The notes under the pieces are model-generated. The model was given only the letters and a program-made list of their open reading frames with translations. It was not told where the DNA came from and searched no databases. Shown here piece after piece: positions 28,994 to 37,422 of a stretch of 64,000 nucleotides of DNA; within the stretch, counting starts at the first letter, position 1, and each line of letters opens with the position of its first letter. Source of the stretch: Sulfoacidibacillus thermotolerans (GTDB lineage Bacteria; Bacillota; Bacilli; Alicyclobacillales; SLC66); NCBI RefSeq assembly GCF_003144315.1, contig NZ_MPDK01000013.1, positions 1 to 64,000 on the forward strand. Direction: 5' to 3'. The position numbers and the translations under genes were made by a program.

Positions 28994-30789
28994 GAAAGCA
29001 ACTGTTTGACATAGTGACTTATGAGGGCTGCATAGGACCCCATGAGCGTCGGTGCAGAGTCCCCTGTTCCTCCGACAAACCACACTTCTTTTAAGTTCTT
29101 AGATAGAAAATAAATTCCGTCCGTATGCTGTACCATGCCAACTTTCGGCAACCCAACGTAGAAATAATATGCATTCCAAACTCTTTGCAAAGAAGCTAAG
29201 GAATTCGAGGTGAGGAATAAGAAGTTTTTCATATGAGTCAAACCATGTTCCTCATCAAATGCCTGCACATCAGCCAGCGAATGAAACGTTGGATTTGCTG
29301 CTACAGCCACAAACTCAACATCTTTTTGCAAGCTCCCTAGTGTGCGGTCGGCTCCTTGCATTTCCGCAGCAATCACTGGACAGTCATCATAACAAACAGG
29401 GTCTAAAAACGTCAAAACGACCACTTTCCCTGCCAATTGTGAAAGAGATACTTTTTTCCCATATTGATCTACTAAGGTAAAATTCGGTGCAGGTCGATTC
29501 CCTACAGGTGTAACTCCCCCATTTATCATTGCTGCTTGATCTGCTGGCGCATTCGCCGCCTCGGTTTGTGCGGAGACATGAGATAGATGCACGACAACTA
29601 CTGCGCTAATCGCTAGGGAAAAAATCGTTGCCGCGGCAGTAGTAAAAAGTCGCAGATTCACTGTCTCATGAAACGTTTTTTTCCATTTGCTTACCCATAA
29701 GATCAAGCTTGGCAGCAGTTCCTCTGCTTTTTCCACCCTTGCAGCGCCAGCAACAACCAGTAGTGCCACGACCGGGCTCGAATTTGGATCGGTTCCAAGT
29801 CCACCTAAAACACCGAAATCCTGCCCGATGACCCAGGTAAGTAACACCCAGACAAGAGTGAGTGGCACAACAATGCGCAGTCTTGCTTGCCATAGCCATA
29901 AAAAACCAAGTGTTGCCATCCAGATGACAAATGTCGCATTAAAAAATACGGGATACGCATTTAATATGTGGGCGACCCCGTAGAGCAAAGAGGCAAGAAA
30001 GGACGGTTGCGGCATTTCTGCCATACTGAGGGTTGTACTGCTAAGCCCTTGGCCAGTCCAAAATCCTGAAGCAGGAAGCGCTTGTGCAAAAGCAGCCCAA
30101 AGCCATAAGACAACCATGGTAAAACGCAAATATGTTGCCACTCTCCCAGCTTTCCACGCCTGTTCGGAGAGCAGTAAAAACGCAGCTCCTACCATATAAA
30201 ACAGCACTGAACCGGGCGCCCCAGCCAACCATGTGGCCCCACCAGAAAAAACACCGCCAAATCCTTCTCCGACTATCCAAACTGCAAGACCCCATCCCAA
30301 CGATAGCCATAAACCAATTCTCGTTAGAAGACTATTCCCTCCAAAAATCAACAACATACCAATGCCTACTTGAATCCAGATCGCCAATAAATCGTATTGA
30401 ATTGGACTTTGGCTCCACAATACAACGAGCGGCTCTAATAAATGATTGAGAAATGGTGGTTGCGCAGATACCATCGGATTCACAATGTTTGGTATAAATT
30501 CACTGCTCATATCCGGTTGAGCTTGTAAGAGTCCATCAATGATCCATAACGCGCCAAGCCCAATCCGTAAGAGACGGCGCCTTTGAAAGACCTCTCTTGT
30601 AGCTTGATCGATCGATCCAGTAGGAGACCTCAACCCTTCTTGGATCCATTCGATCAATGAGACATGACGAACACTTTTCGTAAACCAGAAAAGCACTAAC
30701 AATATGAAAAGAAATAGCGGGAATTGCCATAACATACTCGTATAAAATAAATGCAAAATCAGCGGACTTGGATTATTTGTCATATCCAT
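28990..30789 (-). CDS. Fusion of a polytopic membrane domain with a SCO1/SenC copper chaperone domain
   Basis: 599 residues. Residues about 10-440 form a membrane domain of roughly ten segments, related to the product of the upstream gene (compare LTRIGLWLSLGWGLAVWIVG with VGKIGLWVSMGLAFLDWVVG). Residues about 455-599 are a thioredoxin-fold SCO domain: APNFTLVDQYGKKVSL, the copper motif CYDDCP (C466, C470) and the copper-ligand histidine in VQHTDGIYFL (H555). SCO proteins deliver copper to the CuA site of subunit II. ATG 30789 follows GGAG and lies inside the end of the upstream gene (17-base overlap). It is last in the oxidase operon. Fusion to a large membrane domain is unusual; SCO proteins normally have one anchor. 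Confidence 0.82.
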   Translation of the reverse strand: MDMTNNPSPLILHLFYTSMLWQFPLFLFILLVLFWFTKSVRHVSLIEWIQEGLRSPTGSIDQATREVFQRRRLLRIGLGALWIIDGLLQAQPDMSSEFIPNIVNPMVSAQPPFLNHLLEPLVVLWSQSPIQYDLLAIWIQVGIGMLLIFGGNSLLTRIGLWLSLGWGLAVWIVGEGFGGVFSGGATWLAGAPGSVLFYMVGAAFLLLSEQAWKAGRVATYLRFTMVVLWLWAAFAQALPASGFWTGQGLSSTTLSMAEMPQPSFLASLLYGVAHILNAYPVFFNATFVIWMATLGFLWLWQARLRIVVPLTLVWVLLTWVIGQDFGVLGGLGTDPNSSPVVALLVVAGAARVEKAEELLPSLILWVSKWKKTFHETVNLRLFTTAAATIFSLAISAVVVVHLSHVSAQTEAANAPADQAAMINGGVTPVGNRPAPNFTLVDQYGKKVSLSQLAGKVVVLTFLDPVCYDDCPVIAAEMQGADRTLGSLQKDVEFVAVAANPTFHSLADVQAFDEEHGLTHMKNFLFLTSNSLASLQRVWNAYYFYVGLPKVGMVQHTDGIYFLSKNLKEVWFVGGTGDSAPTLMGSYAALISHYVKQLLS

Positions 30790-31873
30790 CTGCGGTGACT
30801 CCTTTCTTGTATTTATTTGCATGCTGCTTCGTCCGGTGAAACGCCCATAGCACAATCACAAATCCAGGAACCATTCCGATATTCAGAAGATAATGCGGCG
30901 CAACTCCAAAAGATTCAATCATCCACCATACAAAAAGTAGGAATACAATAAGAAAATAGACGAGAACACGTCGCTCCAAAGCCCGAACACTCACATATGC
31001 ACCCAGTGCAAAGATGAGGAAAAGTGCAACAGAAATCCACTCGCTATGATACTCGAAAGTTCTTATCAACCAGATATGACTTAAAAAAATGAATTCAGGG
31101 GTAAGAGATGAGCTTACAACTTGCCCTGTTAGATGCATGGAAGAGGATCTGCCTCCCATGTGCACAAGTTGCGAAAGCGCAACCAACAGGAATAGACCAC
31201 CTAATACACGTGAACCGAAACGTAAGGCCCTTCCCTTTTCCCACCATTTTCTGGGCAATAACAACAAGATACTAAGAAACATAACGAGTAATGCAGCTCC
31301 AGGAAAGCCACTCACCGAATCATGTGAAATTGCAAATAGGCGACCAAAGCTCTCTCCTACTACCCAATCCAAAAATGCCAATCCCATTGATACCCACAAT
31401 CCAATCTTACCGACAAAATGCTCTCTCCCCAAGTAGAGTAAAAGCGCTAAAGAAAATTGCACAAGCACAGAGAGAATATTGGCCGCAGTCGGATCAAAAA
31501 ACCAATAATTACTAAACCATTGAATACATGTCGTTACGAATCCTGGATCATACGAGATCACTGAATTTACATAACGATCTTTTGCGACAACAACCATCAT
31601 GGGAAGAATTTGTATAACTCCGCTGTATAACCAGATTCCTGCAAGACCCACCCACAGTGTATGTCTACCAAAATTTTGTAAATCTTGAGCTGAAGCTGCC
31701 ACTCTTTGTTCAGGTTTGTTCTCACGGTTGTCTGCTTGTGCTGGCTCATCGCGCAAAATCTTCAAAACGGCACTCATTACATAGCCGAAAACAACTTTGA
31801 TCCCAACCAAAAAACCAAATGCAAACATCACCTCTCCGAGCGACAGATAGTAATTATCGATCAGTTGACTCAT
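30773..31873 (-). CDS. Polytopic membrane protein paralogous to the SCO-fusion membrane domain
   Basis: 366 residues with about eight to nine membrane segments. The pattern HTLWVGLAGIWLYSGVIQIL, then VGKIGLWVSMGLAFLDWVVG and SGFPGAALLVMFLSILLLLP, aligns with the N-terminal part of the downstream SCO fusion, so the two are paralogues. The GxxWIxxG start of each unit recalls DoxX/DoxD proteins, but that link is weak. No heme or copper ligand pattern is clear. GGGGAG stands six bases before the ATG. It overlaps the SCO-fusion gene, which implies that both products are made together, perhaps as one complex. Confidence 0.7.
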   Translation of the reverse strand: MSQLIDNYYLSLGEVMFAFGFLVGIKVVFGYVMSAVLKILRDEPAQADNRENKPEQRVAASAQDLQNFGRHTLWVGLAGIWLYSGVIQILPMMVVVAKDRYVNSVISYDPGFVTTCIQWFSNYWFFDPTAANILSVLVQFSLALLLYLGREHFVGKIGLWVSMGLAFLDWVVGESFGRLFAISHDSVSGFPGAALLVMFLSILLLLPRKWWEKGRALRFGSRVLGGLFLLVALSQLVHMGGRSSSMHLTGQVVSSSLTPEFIFLSHIWLIRTFEYHSEWISVALFLIFALGAYVSVRALERRVLVYFLIVFLLFVWWMIESFGVAPHYLLNIGMVPGFVIVLWAFHRTKQHANKYKKGVTADGYDK

Positions 31874-31943
31874 GGAAAGCTCCCCTTCGCCTATAAAGCA
31901 AACTGCTTGCCTCTGCTAAGCGCTCAATAAACTCAAAAAATAG

Positions 31944-32744
31944 TCATCGATAGAGTAGCGCGTTGTCATACCGTGAATATGCATAGACTCCGAGACTAAA
32001 AAATGGAACTAACATCCCAACTAGCATGATAATCAATCCCAGCTGTTGATCTGCTAAAATGGGGATAGAAAAGACTCTTGGTACTTGCAAATAAAAGCGA
32101 TAAAACGGTTCTTGTGTAAAGAGTAAAAGAATAATTAGAGGCATCAATAAATTCCCAGCAAAAAAAATATATACAACTTGTGCTGCTGGTCTTAACCTCG
32201 CAATGAGTGCAGTTGGGCTGAGAATAGGCATCCATAAAAAGATTGCGAGCAAGAAAAAAACAAAATGTTCCACCACGTGCAGCCACGGGTGCAACAATGT
32301 TTGATTAAACACAGGTGGAAGATGAAACGCCACAAAGACCACATTAAATGCTAATGCACGTACAAACGGTTTAGAGACCTTTTGATAAAAAGGCTTATTC
32401 ACAACACGCGCTGCAACAGGCTCGATTACCCATGCAGGAATACTCGATAAGAACAAAGGGGTCATCACAATCATTTCTAAAATATTTTGCAGCATATACG
32501 CACTAAAAAGTAGATGATTAGCTAAATAGTCAATCGGGCTTCCAAATGCCAGATAAAAAACCCCAATACCAGCAAGGAAACTCAGCCACTGTTGTTTCGT
32601 CACCGGTTGACTGTGTGCGAAGTAATGTCTTCCAGATCCCACTACAAGCCAAAAATAAACTGTCGCAAGAATGAGTGATTCAATCAATACAAGAGGATGC
32701 CATAATAAATTTATACCTAACATCCAAAATTGCTGTGCAGTCAT
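31944..32744 (-). CDS. ctaG: CtaG-family cytochrome oxidase assembly protein (copy 2)
   Basis: 266 residues with about seven membrane segments. GSPIDYLANHLLFSAYMLQN, then MIVMTPLFLSSIPAWVIEP and FLWMPILSPTAL match the caa3_CtaG family; it is clearly diverged from the copy at 28187-28993. The ATG follows GGAGGTG at seven bases and overlaps the preceding stop codon (ATGA), so translation is coupled to the upstream secreted protein. Being inside the oxidase operon, this copy is the better candidate for assembly of that oxidase. Confidence 0.85.
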   Translation of the reverse strand: MTAQQFWMLGINLLWHPLVLIESLILATVYFWLVVGSGRHYFAHSQPVTKQQWLSFLAGIGVFYLAFGSPIDYLANHLLFSAYMLQNILEMIVMTPLFLSSIPAWVIEPVAARVVNKPFYQKVSKPFVRALAFNVVFVAFHLPPVFNQTLLHPWLHVVEHFVFFLLAIFLWMPILSPTALIARLRPAAQVVYIFFAGNLLMPLIILLLFTQEPFYRFYLQVPRVFSIPILADQQLGLIIMLVGMLVPFFSLGVYAYSRYDNALLYR

Positions 32745-33364
32745 GCACTCGCACCTCCCCCACTCAGAGCCTGATGCGTTATCGTAAGAAGTTCGTTAGG
32801 AACTGCACCTGGCGCACACTGAACGAGTGTATTGTCATCAGGAAGAGTATCAATATGCAAAACCCCATCTTTTAACATAGAATAAGGAACACTTCCAGGT
32901 GGTATGTCAGGTCCACCAAACTGGTCTGGATTGATGTGTTTTATCGCCAATTCCTTTAGCAATGCGGTGGAATATGACACTGGGTAGTGAGGGAAAATAT
33001 TAGTGATTGACTCGATATTCCCATATGTCCCCATAATCCCTTGCACTAGATGTGGATGTACCTTATACAAAGCAGATAAAACAGACACACTGTCGATTGA
33101 TGTCTCCGCCAACGTCCGCGAAACGGGAATGTGAAACCATTTATGAGGAACGTTTTGTAAAGGCAAATCAAGTACAGGTTCTCCCTGATATACAAATTCG
33201 ATCTGAGTTTGTCCTGAATCTAAATGATCAATCCCGCGCCATGAAACCAAATCACGTTCGTGAATCCCTTGCCCTAAACTTGTTGTCAAGGGTACAAATA
33301 AGCATAAAACAAATAACACACTTGCTACACCAATTTGCGCTGGAAGACTACTTAAGCGCTTCAT
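32741..33364 (-). CDS. Exported protein of unknown function in the oxidase operon
   Basis: 207 residues with a cleavable-type signal peptide (basic MKRLSSLP, then a hydrophobic core GVASVLFVLCLFVPLTTSLG). The mature part has no family that I know. It contains one cysteine (VQCAPGAVP) and histidines spread along the chain (PHKWFHIP, HPHLVQG, FPHYP), so metal or heme contact is possible but not shown. It overlaps the neighbouring genes on both sides (17 bases and 4 bases), so it is firmly part of the operon and may be an accessory subunit or an electron-transfer partner outside the membrane. Confidence 0.7.
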   Translation of the reverse strand: MKRLSSLPAQIGVASVLFVLCLFVPLTTSLGQGIHERDLVSWRGIDHLDSGQTQIEFVYQGEPVLDLPLQNVPHKWFHIPVSRTLAETSIDSVSVLSALYKVHPHLVQGIMGTYGNIESITNIFPHYPVSYSTALLKELAIKHINPDQFGGPDIPPGSVPYSMLKDGVLHIDTLPDDNTLVQCAPGAVPNELLTITHQALSGGGASA

Positions 33365-33818
33365 CTGGAACGCCCTCCGATGTGCTTACTTGTATACTTA
33401 AAATAAACTCATCATCATGTAACCCCACCTGCGAAATAAAAAGAAGGATGAGTCCAGTAAATAAAAAGGCGCCAGGTAACTCCCACACCGTCAGAGCCCC
33501 TGCAATCCCCCCTACAATCGAAAGAGCGAGCAACCCCATCGCTGCACGTGGCCATTTCCACGAAATAATCGCCGCTAGCAACGCGACCGCAGAGAAGAAG
33601 AACGTCAACCAATCCATCCATGTATTGGTCTTGATTTGTGGAAAATAGAAATACATCCCGAGTCGGATTCCCTTTTCCGCAATGGCAACCAAAAAACCTA
33701 GCATTGCCCCCGTGAGCGAAATCACCATAGCCCCCACACGCACCGCGAACCTCTCCTTTTTCGTGAAATGGGAGCAGGCGGTCACAGCTCGCATCAAATG
33801 CCTGACTGTGACCGCCAC
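33348..33818 (-). CDS. Small membrane protein in the oxidase operon, unknown
   Basis: 156 residues, four hydrophobic segments (VRVGAMVISLTGAMLGFLVA, WLTFFFSAVALLAAIISW, MGLLALSIVGGIAGALTVWE, and GAFLFTGLILLFISQ). No family recognised. The GTG at 33818 has GGGAGAG about 11 bases upstream; an ATG nine codons on is possible. It lies 25 bases after the small 66-residue gene and overlaps the next gene. A role as an accessory subunit of the oxidase is an inference from position only. Confidence 0.65.
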   Translation of the reverse strand: MAVTVRHLMRAVTACSHFTKKERFAVRVGAMVISLTGAMLGFLVAIAEKGIRLGMYFYFPQIKTNTWMDWLTFFFSAVALLAAIISWKWPRAAMGLLALSIVGGIAGALTVWELPGAFLFTGLILLFISQVGLHDDEFILSIQVSTSEGVPDEALK

Positions 33819-33843
33819 ATAGGAACAGGCTCTCCCATTCCAA

Positions 33844-34044
33844 TTACACTTTTTTTACCTCTACGCTTTGGCTATTTGTTTCTTCTTCACGTAGTCGGTC
33901 AATTCTCGTTGCCCAGCGGATCAACAACAGAATCAGTGTTGTCATGATCACAGCTTGAAAGAGCCAAAATACGATGTCCCACCACAGTGGGATCCCCTCA
34001 CTATAAGGGATCTGAATCGGTAATGTCGGCCAAAAATTCCCCAT
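33844..34044 (-). CDS. 66-residue single-span membrane protein, likely oxidase accessory subunit
   Basis: One membrane segment (WWDIVFWLFQAVIMTTLILLL) between a short exposed N-terminus and a charged C-terminus. AGGAGGAGGTG five bases before the ATG is one of the strongest ribosome binding sites in the operon, which supports this short gene as real. It lies 24 bases behind the subunit III gene. Size, topology and place are those of small extra subunits of heme-copper oxidases, but no family match is recognised. Confidence 0.7.
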   Translation of the reverse strand: MGNFWPTLPIQIPYSEGIPLWWDIVFWLFQAVIMTTLILLLIRWATRIDRLREEETNSQSVEVKKV

Positions 34045-34068
34045 TTGGGCACCTCCTCCTCTTACAGA

Positions 34069-34647
34069 TTACAAGAGATAGAGTTCAACATAGAGCGCAA
34101 CCCAAGTAATCACAGTAAAGACCCAGTACCAGGAGGAAAGCTCATACCCCAGTTGTCTCTCAGGAGTTACACCTATGCGCTTGACTCGTTCTCTTCCTGC
34201 TGCGAGGACTAATAAACCGACAAGTCCCATGACAACCGACAATCCAACTGTCGCAAGAAAAGTCTCCCCATAATGAGACATTGGATTTAACGGATGGTAC
34301 CACAGTTCATATCCCTGCATCAGCGTTCCAACGCCACCTAAGAATAGCGTCACATCAGTCATGCGTTTGTAACCTCTGCCATCCCCTTGTTGCACGCGGC
34401 GCACTGCGGCGACCGCAGTCAACAAACTAATCACAAGGAGTACAGTTTGAATCGCTCCCGTTGTTTGATCAAGTGCTGGTGGAATAAAGCCTCCACTCAT
34501 GATGTACCGCACGTTGATCATCATAAAATAAGGGACACTCATGCTAAACAAGAAAATAGCAAAGGCAGATCGCATTTTGCGCTGTTCAATGCGACTCTCA
34601 ACGTCACTCCTTGTCTGCGCTGATCCCATTGCAGTTCTTGCCGCCAT
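34069..34647 (-). CDS. ctaE: Heme-copper oxidase subunit III
   Basis: 192 residues with five membrane segments, the short form of subunit III without the first two helices of the mitochondrial type. Recognisable parts are FAIFLFSMSVPYFMMINVRY, FLGGVGTLMQGYELWYH with the conserved glutamate, HYGETFLATVGLSVVMGLVG and the final YWVFTVITWVALYVELYL. The ATG at 34647 has GGAGGTG five bases upstream; a GTG at 34674 would overlap the subunit I gene. Subunit III stabilises the active site of the oxidase and, in pumping enzymes, its proton uptake. Confidence 0.88.
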   Translation of the reverse strand: MAARTAMGSAQTRSDVESRIEQRKMRSAFAIFLFSMSVPYFMMINVRYIMSGGFIPPALDQTTGAIQTVLLVISLLTAVAAVRRVQQGDGRGYKRMTDVTLFLGGVGTLMQGYELWYHPLNPMSHYGETFLATVGLSVVMGLVGLLVLAAGRERVKRIGVTPERQLGYELSSWYWVFTVITWVALYVELYLL

Positions 34648-34670
34648 AAAATCACCTCCACCTCGTTGTG

Positions 34671-36542
34671 TCACATGGAAACAGGACCAGGGGTCGTTGG
34701 GATGCTAAACGATTCATCATCGTCTTCATAGTCATAAAAAGATCCTGTGACCACCGGCGCCGCAGCAAAAGATTCTTCAGCAGGCGGTGAAGTAGTTTGC
34801 CATTCCAACGTCTTAGACTGCCATGGGTTTTCCTGAACTTTTTTACCTGATTTCATTGCCCAGGCAATATGAATCAAGTTAAACAGGAAGCCAAGGCCTA
34901 GAATAAATGCAAAGATTGAAATGACAATATTAATTCCTTGCAAATAGGGCGGGTACACTGGTACCCAGCGATTCATGCCGCGTAACCCTTGGATAAACAT
35001 GAGGCTAAATGCTCCGTCAAATCCAATAAATACCCAGATCGCACCGAGTACACCCATCTTGCTGTTGTACATGCGCCCTGAAAACTTAGGCAACCAATAG
35101 TACATAGCAGCAAGCCAGGTAAAGACCATCCCGCCGATAATTGTAAAATGGAAGTGGGCGACGACAAAGAACGTGTCATGCAACTGCAAATTGATCACGG
35201 GGTCAGCAAGAAAAACGCCTGTCATCCCACCAATTAAAAAGTTGAACATACTCATTAAAACAAAGAGTGAAGGGACAGTCATGCGAAAGCGCGAACGCCA
35301 AAGAGTCCCAATTACAACCATGTACGCAAATCCGGTAGGAATCGAAATCATCTCTGTAAAGAAAGAGAACGGCAACATCTCAGTCAAGCGCATATTCGTG
35401 AACATGTGGTGAGCCCAAACAAATCCACTAAGCATCATGACGAAAATGAGACCGATAATTCCCCACTCTCGTGCAAACAAGGGCTTGCGAGCCATAACCG
35501 GCATAATTTCCATCCAAATCGCGAACGCAGGGACGACGATGATATACACTTCTGGATGTCCAAATAACCAGAACAATTCCAGATAAGTAATCGGACTCCC
35601 TACCGCGGTGAAAAACGGCAATGGAACCACACGGTCTAACACGGCCAAAATAAAGGTGATCTCGATTTCTGGAAGCCAGATGATATTCAGCAGGCTAACT
35701 GCGAGAATCCCCCATGCATACATAGGCAAACGGTTCCAAGTTAATCCTTTTGCCCGCTTAAACAGGATCGTCGTCGTTAAATTGAGTGAAACCATCAAAG
35801 ACGATAACGTGAGCGCAAGTACGCCAAGATAATAAAACAAAATTCCATTTGGATCGTTTTGCGCGAGGGGTTCATACCCACGCCAACCAGTGGTCCATTC
35901 CCCTAATAGCGGGCTTAGAATCACTGTCATGATCCCTGCAGGAACAAGCCATACACTAAGCGCCGACATTCTCGGAAAAGCGGAAGAATTCGATCCGATC
36001 ATCATCGGAATCAAATAATTGCCCAGGCCACCAACGAGCGCCACGGTTCCGACAGAAAACATCATGATCGTTCCGTGAATTCCAACTGTCTCAATGTACT
36101 GACCGGCATACGGGAAAAACCACATATGGTCTCCCATCAACTGAATCCGCATCAACATTGCGGCCAAACCAGCGATGAAAAATCCGCCAGTAGAAGAAAC
36201 GAGATACTGAATGCCAATCACTTTGTGATTTGTACTATACGCAAAATACCTGCGCCAACCAGTTGCTTCAGGATACGTAACTGTGATCCCAAACGATGGC
36301 AGCAATACGTTTTCCAATCCGCCTATTCCAAGCAGCCATCCTGCTGTTGCCGCAATCCATCCAAAAACTACTGAAGGTTGTGTGATAAAAGGATCCCCAT
36401 ACTGCGGGTCTAACAGATAGGCAACCAGGCAATTGACCACCAGAAAACCTATACCAGCCCACAGCAAGCCTCGGATAACGGGCGGCATTATCTGCTTTTT
36501 GCGAAGTGGTAGGGGCGCATCGCCAATCCTTGCCACACTCAT
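34671..36542 (-). CDS. ctaD: Heme-copper oxidase subunit I with altered proton channels
   Basis: Catalytic subunit that reduces O2 to water. Numbering from the ATG at 36542 (GGAGG nine bases upstream; ATG 36548 is possible): low-spin heme ligands H156 (GIHGTIMMF) and H465, heme a3 ligand H463 (VVAHFHFTI), CuB ligands H329 of GHPEVY and H378/H379 of VWAHHMFT, and the cross-linked tyrosine Y333 are all present, with E331. Two proton-path residues that are near-invariant in A-type oxidases are missing: the D-channel aspartate (IGAPDMAFPR) is S186 in IGSNSSAFPR, and the K-channel lysine (PTGIK) is A406 in PTGFA. Two extra N-terminal helices and an acidic, Pro-rich C-terminal tail are also seen. 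Operon with subunits II and III. Confidence 0.95.
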   Translation of the reverse strand: MSVARIGDAPLPLRKKQIMPPVIRGLLWAGIGFLVVNCLVAYLLDPQYGDPFITQPSVVFGWIAATAGWLLGIGGLENVLLPSFGITVTYPEATGWRRYFAYSTNHKVIGIQYLVSSTGGFFIAGLAAMLMRIQLMGDHMWFFPYAGQYIETVGIHGTIMMFSVGTVALVGGLGNYLIPMMIGSNSSAFPRMSALSVWLVPAGIMTVILSPLLGEWTTGWRGYEPLAQNDPNGILFYYLGVLALTLSSLMVSLNLTTTILFKRAKGLTWNRLPMYAWGILAVSLLNIIWLPEIEITFILAVLDRVVPLPFFTAVGSPITYLELFWLFGHPEVYIIVVPAFAIWMEIMPVMARKPLFAREWGIIGLIFVMMLSGFVWAHHMFTNMRLTEMLPFSFFTEMISIPTGFAYMVVIGTLWRSRFRMTVPSLFVLMSMFNFLIGGMTGVFLADPVINLQLHDTFFVVAHFHFTIIGGMVFTWLAAMYYWLPKFSGRMYNSKMGVLGAIWVFIGFDGAFSLMFIQGLRGMNRWVPVYPPYLQGINIVISIFAFILGLGFLFNLIHIAWAMKSGKKVQENPWQSKTLEWQTTSPPAEESFAAAPVVTGSFYDYEDDDESFSIPTTPGPVSM

Positions 36543-36557
36543 GCGCATCTTCCTCCC

Positions 36558-37361
36558 TTAGTTGCCAGCCTTGAGCTGCTGTTTAACCCACTGTTTAAAT
36601 GCTGCGTCACTGACGATATGCACGGTCGCATACATGTATGGATGCCCTGGCCCACAAACTTCGGCGCACTGTACACGCACCTCTGGATTTGTCTCCGTTG
36701 AAGCGATCTTCGTCGGCGTCGCGACCATATATCGCGTTTCCCCAGGGATGACATCCATTTTCTCGCCAAACGCCGGAATCCAAAACGAGTGAATCACGTC
36801 AAGTCCCACAGCATAAGGGTGGTTTGGATCATAAGAACGCAAAACGAATTCGACTGGGCGATTCACGGGCAAATACAACACGTTATTTCCATTTGCGTTT
36901 AAAGCATTTTGAATTCCATATTGCGGATAAGAGAAAAACCACTGCCACTGACGTGCCACTACGTCGACAACCAGATCGTGTTGTTCGGCTTGTGGGCTCA
37001 TCTCTTTAAACATTTGCTCTGCTGCGGATGTCGTTGGATGGACGAAAAAGAGCAGATTTACAGCTAACGACAATGTAACCCAGATTGTTACATACGTCGC
37101 ATTGAAACGTGCTCCTTTGCCCCGCACTACGCTGTCACGGGAACGTCGCCGTGCGCGAAGTGGAATAAAGATAAGCATCAGCACGACAAACACAAAAATT
37201 GGAGTTAAAAAGCGAAATAAAAATACACTTGCACTCAACCCATCTAACGCTTGTGTGGATGCCGTATAGTAATAGAAATTATGCCCCCAAGCGCTGACTC
37301 CGAGTTCTCCGAGCACAGAAAACACTACCCACAACACACCAAAAATCAGCAGATCGGCCAC
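36558..37361 (-). CDS. ctaC: Heme-copper oxidase subunit II with CuA site
   Basis: Receives electrons at the outer face through the binuclear CuA centre. About three hydrophobic segments at the N-terminus (the last two near residues 50-70 and 90-108) precede the cupredoxin domain. CuA ligands are intact: histidine in DVIHSFWIPAFG, both cysteines in CAEVCGPGHPYM and its histidine and methionine. The aromatic electron entry patch ARQWQWFFSYP is present. No cytochrome c domain is fused, unlike caa3 oxidases, so the donor should be a separate protein, such as the cupredoxin encoded upstream. GTG start with GGGGGTC seven bases upstream. Confidence 0.95.
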   Translation of the reverse strand: MADLLIFGVLWVVFSVLGELGVSAWGHNFYYYTASTQALDGLSASVFLFRFLTPIFVFVVLMLIFIPLRARRRSRDSVVRGKGARFNATYVTIWVTLSLAVNLLFFVHPTTSAAEQMFKEMSPQAEQHDLVVDVVARQWQWFFSYPQYGIQNALNANGNNVLYLPVNRPVEFVLRSYDPNHPYAVGLDVIHSFWIPAFGEKMDVIPGETRYMVATPTKIASTETNPEVRVQCAEVCGPGHPYMYATVHIVSDAAFKQWVKQQLKAGN

Positions 37362-37422
37362 TGCTGGAGACCCCCTTTAGCTCTGCGCTCCTTGCGAATG
37401 ATCTCACATTCACGCCTAAGCG

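Noticed and set aside
33415-33843. 142-codon minus-strand frame in the oxidase operon
   Set aside because: Shifted frame of the 156-residue membrane protein at 33348-33818; Cys/Gly-rich with no membrane pattern.
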